NCBI GenBank assembly: GCA_020725315.1
Contig: DYFG01000073.1
Coordinates: forward strand, 1 to 8,032
DNA length: 8,032 nucleotides
From: Nitrosotalea sp.
GTDB lineage: Archaea > Halobacteriota > Syntropharchaeia > Alkanophagales > Methanospirareceae
Direction: 5' to 3'
Shown: one piece after another, positions 4,491 to 8,032 of the stretch
Layout of the letters: the number at the start of each line of letters is the position of its first letter
Numbering within the stretch: the stretch's first letter is position 1
The notes under the pieces: model-generated
Database searches by the model: none
Seen by the model: only the letters and a program-made list of their open reading frames with translations
What the model was told of the DNA's origin: nothing
Position numbers and translations under genes: made by a program

Positions 4491-5828
4491 ATGGAAAAAG
4501 AGGCGAAAGGGAAGGAGAGAGTATTTGAAGCGGTAGAGAAGTATGATGTGAATTTCATCGGACTTTGGTTCACCGACATCCTGGGGAACTTAAAGAGCGT
4601 TGGTATCGCTATTAGTGAATTAGAGACAGCCTTTGATGAGGGCATGGGCTTTGACGGCTCTTCAATAAAAGGGTTTGCACGGATTGATGAAAGCGACATG
4701 CTCGCAAAACCAGACCCTGCTACATTCCAGATAATTCCGTGGAGACCGAAGGAGGATGTGGTTGCGAGGATGTTCTGCGATGTCTTACAGCCCGATGGCA
4801 GTCACTACGAAGGTGACCCCCGGTATGTATTGAAGAGGACCTTGGAGAAGTTGCGTGAAGAACACGGCTACACCTTCAATGTTGGCCCGGAGCTGGAATA
4901 TTTCTATTTGAAGAACGATAAGAGTCTGGAGGTGCTGGATGAAGGTGGATACTTCGACTTAACGACCCTGGATGCAGGGAGCGACTTACGAAGAGAGACG
5001 ATATCAATGCTCGGTGCGATGGGGATAAAAGTAGAAGCGAGCCACCACGAAGTTTCTCCGTCGCAGCACGAGATAGACCTTAGATATACCGATGCGCTGA
5101 CGATGGCGGATCAGGTGATGACCTATCGATTTGTGGTAAAGGAGATCGCGCAGCAACATGGCTGTTATGCCACGTTCATGCCAAAACCCATCTTCGGGGT
5201 GAATGGCTCTGGGATGCATGTGCATCAATCGTTGTTTAAAGGAACGAGAAACACATTCTTTGAGCCGGATGAAGAATATCATCTGTCTGAGGTGGCTAAA
5301 CAGTATACCGCAGGATTGCTACGACATGCACCCGAGATAACCTCGGTAACCAACCAATGGATAAATTCCTACAAACGATTGGTTCCGGGATACGAAGCGC
5401 CAGTATATATTACCTGGGCACAAAGAAACCGGTCCACTCTCGTTCGGGTACCGATGTACAAGCCGGGTAAAGAGAAAGCGACACGGATAGAATTCCGCAG
5501 CCCTGACCCTGCATGCAATCCGTATCTGGCATTTTCAGTGATGCTCGCTGCTGGGATGGCGGGGATAAAGAATAAATATGAATTGCCACCACCGACGGAA
5601 AAGGATGTTTACCTGATGAGCGATGGGGAACGGGAGCGTGAAGGAATAAAAACGCTACCAGGGAGCTTGATTGAAGCAATTGCACTGACAGAGCAGAGCG
5701 ACCTGGTGAGAGAAGCTTTGGGAGAACACATATACCGGAATTTCATCACCTCGAAGAAAGTGGAATGGGATAGATATCGTGTGAACGTGACGGAATGGGA
5801 GCTGAAGGAGTACCTATCGGTGCTGTGA
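4491..5828 (+). CDS. glnA: Glutamine synthetase, type I (alpha subtype)
   Basis: Makes glutamine from glutamate, ammonia and ATP; forms a cytoplasmic dodecamer. At 445 residues it is full length. Signatures: FDGSSIKGFARIDESDM (residues 54-70), metal ligands in GPELEYF (Glu134, Glu136), SHHEVSPSQHEIDLRY (Glu187, Glu194), NGSGMHVHQS (238-247, His243), the ATP-site NRSTLVRVP (313-321) and RIEFRSPDP (332-340). It lacks the roughly 25-residue insertion and the NLYDLP adenylylation tyrosine of the beta type, so control by adenylylation is not expected. It has Arg64 in the place matching the Arg62 used for feedback inhibition in Bacillus GS. No clear GGTA-N6-TACC NrpR operator is seen upstream. It diverges from GMP synthase and is followed after 87 bases by a small membrane-protein gene on the same strand. 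Confidence 0.97.
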   Translation: MEKEAKGKERVFEAVEKYDVNFIGLWFTDILGNLKSVGIAISELETAFDEGMGFDGSSIKGFARIDESDMLAKPDPATFQIIPWRPKEDVVARMFCDVLQPDGSHYEGDPRYVLKRTLEKLREEHGYTFNVGPELEYFYLKNDKSLEVLDEGGYFDLTTLDAGSDLRRETISMLGAMGIKVEASHHEVSPSQHEIDLRYTDALTMADQVMTYRFVVKEIAQQHGCYATFMPKPIFGVNGSGMHVHQSLFKGTRNTFFEPDEEYHLSEVAKQYTAGLLRHAPEITSVTNQWINSYKRLVPGYEAPVYITWAQRNRSTLVRVPMYKPGKEKATRIEFRSPDPACNPYLAFSVMLAAGMAGIKNKYELPPPTEKDVYLMSDGEREREGIKTLPGSLIEAIALTEQSDLVREALGEHIYRNFITSKKVEWDRYRVNVTEWELKEYLSVL

Positions 5829-5850
5829 AGGTATTTCTTGGTAGTGGACA

Positions 5851-5894
5851 TTACCATGCAATTTATTGGCGGAATGACTATATATGCATGGTAA
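5851..5894. promoter_or_regulatory. 10-bp perfect inverted repeat around a TATA box
   Basis: TTACCATGCA (5851-5860) and TGCATGGTAA (5885-5894) are perfect inverted copies with a 24-base spacer. The TATA element CTATATATG (5879-5887) lies at the inner edge of the right arm and would give a start near 5910, six bases before the ATG at 5916. A protein bound to both arms would cover the promoter. A GGTA at 5840-5843 with TACC at 5852-5855 adds a further half-site pair. It could alternatively fold as a hairpin at the end of the glutamine synthetase transcript. Confidence 0.5.
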
Positions 5895-5915
5895 GGGAGA
5901 TATGAAAAGGAAAAG

Positions 5916-6200
5916 ATGATTGAAGAAAAGAAATTATCATTCTTCGAGAGAAGAAAAAGGGAGAAATTAAAAAAGAAGATAAAAGAAGCAAAGAAGTTAA
6001 AGGAGATGCTCGATGAGATAGAAAAAGAGGTGGAGGTAGAAGAAGAGAATCCTGTAAGCCGGCTCGATTATATGCTGTTTAATGAGATTTTAGCGATCGG
6101 TAAAGGAATTTCTTGGATAAAAGCAGGGATAAGCGTGGGAATGAGTATCATAGGTATCGTGATAGCTCTGGAAATACTCATAATAAACATGCTGATTTAA
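5916..6200 (+). CDS. Small single-pass membrane protein with charged coiled-coil N terminus
   Basis: A protein of 94 residues, no family recognised. Residues 1-45 are very rich in Lys and Glu (ERRKREKLKKKIKEAKKLKE), probably a cytoplasmic coiled coil. Residues 70-94 (AGISVGMSIIGIVIALEILI and the following few residues) are hydrophobic, one membrane helix at the C terminus, so it would be tail-anchored. It has its own TATA box and follows glutamine synthetase on the same strand; a link to nitrogen metabolism is possible but rests on position alone. Its stop TAA at 6198-6200 overlaps the stop of the convergent radical SAM gene. The clear charged-then-hydrophobic layout and the upstream promoter make it likely to be real. 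Confidence 0.6.
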   Translation: MIEEKKLSFFERRKREKLKKKIKEAKKLKEMLDEIEKEVEVEEENPVSRLDYMLFNEILAIGKGISWIKAGISVGMSIIGIVIALEILIINMLI

Positions 6201-7249
6201 ATCAGTCCAAGCAAGTGCTTATTACCGATGTTCACGTTCTTCAGATGCCTTTTCGCCGCTTCATAGCAGCGGTATACCTGCTCTCGCGGTGTAACTGGCA
6301 GATCTCGCATGTAGAACTGCGGATGGAATACGAGCAGTGAATAGGGTATCGCAGGATTAATATCCGCTATAAAGGAAGCGATATGTTCCACCTCTTGCTC
6401 GTCCACGTAGAACGGCACGAGCAACGTCGTAGCGGTGAGCACGGGCGGAGCTGATCTTTCAAAGAATTCTGCTGCTATCAGCTCAAAGTTTTCGTACGCC
6501 CTCTTATTAAGAATCCCGCTCAGCGCTCTACTTAGATTTGAGTCAAATGCTTTAAGGTCAAATTTCACAATTCCACCGCTTTTAAAGGATAGTTCCGCCG
6601 CACGCCTCACTAGATTACGGTTGCCACAGCCGTTCCATTCCCAGCATATCCTCAGGTTTCTATCTGCTAAAATCGCCTCTGAAGCACGTATCGCAAAAGG
6701 AAGCTGTGGTTCTGGACTCCCGCCGAAGTAACAGACGCAATACGCATTTCCGTGCTGTTTCACGCGTGAAACAAATTCGTTTACGCTTACCGGCTTGATC
6801 ATTCTGAACTCCTTATGCGAGGCATTCTGACAGAAGATGCAATCGAAGTTGCAGCTATAGAAGAAGACCGCGATATTTACCTTTCCGTAGTGCGCAGAAC
6901 CAGGACAGAACCATGCAGCGCAACAGTTTGTTGGTAAAGGATCAATATAGGCATAGAGTAATGCATGGTCGTATGGTGCTAAAGACGTTAATTTCCCGTT
7001 GATGTTCTCTTTCAGCCCACAGTAGCTTAGCTCACCTTTGGCCATGACACACTCATTCGAGCACAGGTTACATGGTATCCCGCCGTCACTCTTTGGCGGT
7101 TCTGCCGGAAGACCGTATCTCGCTCTTATCTGCTGATGCACCGCTTTTGCATAGTCCAGTGCATCCTCTCTGCCACTCCGTATGCAGTCAACACACGCTT
7201 GCAACATTGCTGATGCTTTTTTCTTACCGCAGAGCACACAGTCTTCCAT
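6197..7249 (-). CDS. Radical SAM protein of the COG1180 (PflA/AmmeMemoRadiSam-like) type with extra Cys clusters
   Basis: A protein of 350 residues. The radical SAM motif C133-x3-C137-x2-C140 (SCNFDCIFCQN) should bind the 4Fe-4S cluster that cleaves S-adenosylmethionine; GGSPEP (176-181) is the family's SAM-binding glycine motif. N-terminal to it are C4-x2-C7 and C19-x2-C22, a zinc-ribbon-like pair, then CNLCSNECVMAKGELSYCGL (C60, C63, C67, C77), a cluster seen in the COG1180 group, and the DPLPTNCCAAWFCPGS segment (C109, C110, C115). Such proteins are often called pyruvate formate-lyase activating-like, but no glycyl-radical partner lies here and the substrate is unknown. The ATG at 7249 lies about 26 bases from a TTTTATC TATA-like element (7275-7281), suggesting a near-leaderless mRNA. 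It converges on the small membrane protein and diverges from the transposase. Confidence 0.88.
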   Translation of the reverse strand: MEDCVLCGKKKASAMLQACVDCIRSGREDALDYAKAVHQQIRARYGLPAEPPKSDGGIPCNLCSNECVMAKGELSYCGLKENINGKLTSLAPYDHALLYAYIDPLPTNCCAAWFCPGSAHYGKVNIAVFFYSCNFDCIFCQNASHKEFRMIKPVSVNEFVSRVKQHGNAYCVCYFGGSPEPQLPFAIRASEAILADRNLRICWEWNGCGNRNLVRRAAELSFKSGGIVKFDLKAFDSNLSRALSGILNKRAYENFELIAAEFFERSAPPVLTATTLLVPFYVDEQEVEHIASFIADINPAIPYSLLVFHPQFYMRDLPVTPREQVYRCYEAAKRHLKNVNIGNKHLLGLI

Positions 7250-7369
7250 TGATTGATCTTAGTTGTTTTGCCGGGATAAAATTCTTATTTCCCGACTTTT
7301 AGAAGTTTTTCAGAGATACAGATCGTTATGAGTACTAAGATTTGACGTTTTAATGGTTACCGTAAAGAC

Positions 7370-7942
7370 ATGGGCGAAGTGGAAGCGAAGAGGGATAGGG
7401 TAACAAGGCATGACCTCAGGCATGACCGGCATACCGTGTCATTGCTGACCGATCATTTAGTCTTTTCCCCGAAATACAGGGGGAAGGTATTGGACGGGGA
7501 AGTAGCGGAAGCAGCGGAAGAAATAGTCAAGGAAACTTGCAAAGAGTTGGATATCGAGATTATAGATATGGCGGTGAATGCTGACCACGTTCACCTTTTC
7601 ATTAAACCCTTTAAAAAAGCATTTACGGAAAAATGCTTCGCAGATCCGCCAAAATATTCCGTTAGCTGGATAGCGAAGCGGATAAAAGGGAGAAGTAGTA
7701 AACTGTTGGGAGACAGATTCTCGCATCTTAAAGAGTGGTGCCCGGACCATCTGTGGGCACCGAGTTGTTATCACGGGTCAGTAGGGCATGGGCGGGAGGT
7801 GGTGGAGAAGTATTGTTACGAGAAAACAAACACTATACCGGTAGTTGTAATAGACGAAGAAAAAGAAGAGACGCACAAAACAGACTACATAACGCTTTAT
7901 AGTAAACTTTTTAAGGAGGTGGTGTGTGCATCTCGAAGATGA
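7370..7942 (+). CDS. tnpA: IS200/IS605-family TnpA transposase (Y1, HUH type)
   Basis: A protein of 190 residues, longer than the usual 130-150. The segment RHDRHTVSLLTDHLVFSPKY is the family's N-terminal strand, DHVHLF (72-77) carries the HUH histidines His73 and His75, and KYSVSWIAKRIKGRSSKLL, HLWAPSCYHGSVG and EVVEKY follow in the usual order. The catalytic tyrosine is probably Tyr148, but the usual YIExQ reads YCYEKTN, so the Gln that helps bind metal is missing or shifted. Two more oddities: an insert at about 80-92 (PFKKAFTEKCFAD) before PPKYS, coded by a palindromic stretch, and a 30-40 residue acidic C-terminal extension. No TnpB or target duplication is seen, so this is a solo element. 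It may or may not still be active. Confidence 0.9.
   Translation: MGEVEAKRDRVTRHDLRHDRHTVSLLTDHLVFSPKYRGKVLDGEVAEAAEEIVKETCKELDIEIIDMAVNADHVHLFIKPFKKAFTEKCFADPPKYSVSWIAKRIKGRSSKLLGDRFSHLKEWCPDHLWAPSCYHGSVGHGREVVEKYCYEKTNTIPVVVIDEEKEETHKTDYITLYSKLFKEVVCASRR
7617..7638. repeat. Palindromic insert within tnpA
   Basis: AAGCATTT (7617-7624) and AAATGCTT (7631-7638) are perfect 8-bp inverted copies with a six-base loop. They fall exactly where the protein has extra residues between HVHLF and PPKYS compared with the family. Confidence 0.5.
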
Positions 7943-7946
7943 GATG
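7929..7946 (+). other. Stem-loop over the tnpA stop codon
   Basis: CATCTC (7929-7934) and GAGATG (7941-7946) pair perfectly over a six-base loop, spanning the TGA at 7940-7942. It is a candidate for the right-end hairpin that TnpA recognises. Confidence 0.4.
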
Positions 7947-7959
7947 GCGAAAAAAAAAT

Positions 7960-7976
7960 CGAAAAGCTTTTATATA
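7960..7976 (+). promoter_or_regulatory. Strong archaeal promoter (BRE plus TATA) at the right edge
   Basis: CGAAAAG (7960-7966, BRE-like) is followed by TTTATATA (7969-7976), close to the ideal archaeal promoter. Start of transcription is expected near 7998 with the gene beyond the window. An ATG at 7992 lies before that start and is probably not used. Confidence 0.6.
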
Positions 7977-7995
7977 CCCCATATTCCGCACATGT

Positions 7996-8009
7996 TGATA
8001 AGATTATCA
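7996..8009. promoter_or_regulatory. Dyad TGATAA-GA-TTATCA at the predicted start site
   Basis: A perfect 6-bp inverted repeat with a two-base spacer lies exactly where transcription from the TATA box at 7969-7976 should begin. That is a typical place for an archaeal repressor to act. The regulator is unknown. Confidence 0.4.
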
Positions 8010-8032
8010 CGAAATTTAAATTTAATTTATAG

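Larger units (their letters stand above)
7260..8000 (+). mobile_element. Probable solo IS200-like element, ends uncertain
   Basis: The element is inferred from tnpA. IS200/IS605 elements have no terminal inverted repeats but carry imperfect hairpins near each end. A candidate left hairpin is CGGGA/TCCCG at 7272-7294, which overlaps the radical SAM promoter. A candidate right hairpin is CATCTC/GAGATG at 7929-7946. The limits given are approximate outer bounds, not mapped ends. Confidence 0.3.

Noticed and set aside
5004..5282. Minus-strand open frame, and similar ones at 5410-5685 and 5609-5857
   Set aside because: They lie opposite the conserved core of glutamine synthetase and are composition artefacts.
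5840..5855. GGTA-N8-TACC as a standard NrpR operator
   Set aside because: The methanogen site has six bases between the arms, not eight; mentioned only as a weak resemblance within the larger inverted repeat.
7457..7774. Minus-strand open frame of 105 codons under tnpA
   Set aside because: Antisense shadow of a conserved transposase; the sequence resembles no protein.
7992..8032. Open frame from an ATG at 7992 running off the right edge
   Set aside because: The ATG lies before the transcript start predicted from the TATA box, and the A/T-rich sequence gives no recognisable residues.

Overview
The window looks like chromosomal DNA of an archaeon. The signs are TATA boxes about 25 bases before likely transcript starts, several leaderless or near-leaderless genes, GGAGGTGA/GGTGA-type ribosome sites, a stand-alone GMP synthase ATP-pyrophosphatase subunit (in bacteria usually fused to its glutaminase), and an archaeal-type HAD hydrolase. 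An anaerobic euryarchaeon of the methanogen/ANME kind would fit, but this is inference from gene content, not a phylogenetic result.

Left third (1-2131, all on the minus strand). In transcription order: a DtxR/MntR-family metal regulator (2131-1655), a 65-residue coiled-coil protein (1537-1340), a Cys-rich DUF2325 protein (1309-821), and a secreted or anchored beta-helix surface protein (610 to beyond the left edge). Three promoters in this block carry TTAGG/CCTAA half-sites of the kind DtxR-family repressors bind. They include a perfect TAGGGTACCCTA dyad in front of the regulator, alternating half-sites in front of the coiled-coil gene, and, in front of the surface-protein gene, a TATA box bracketed by TTAGGG/CCCTAA plus four direct repeats spaced 30/30/29 bases. 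I read this as a small, probably metal-responsive regulon; it is the most interesting part of the window.

Middle (2214-6200). A HAD phosphohydrolase-like gene is divergent from the regulator and convergent with the GMP synthase subunit. The GMP synthase gene in turn diverges from a type I (alpha-type) glutamine synthetase; GMP synthase uses ammonia released from glutamine, so the two belong to linked nitrogen pathways. A small membrane protein follows, with its TATA box inside a 10-bp perfect inverted repeat.

Right third (6197-8032). A radical SAM protein with extra cysteine clusters runs convergently and shares the TTAA stop overlap with the small membrane protein. It is divergent from a solo IS200/IS605-type TnpA transposase that carries an unusual palindromic insert and a terminal stem-loop. 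The window ends in a strong archaeal promoter with a dyad at the predicted start site, serving a gene outside the window.

No rRNA, tRNA or CRISPR array was found, and no stretch above 300 bases lacks a gene.
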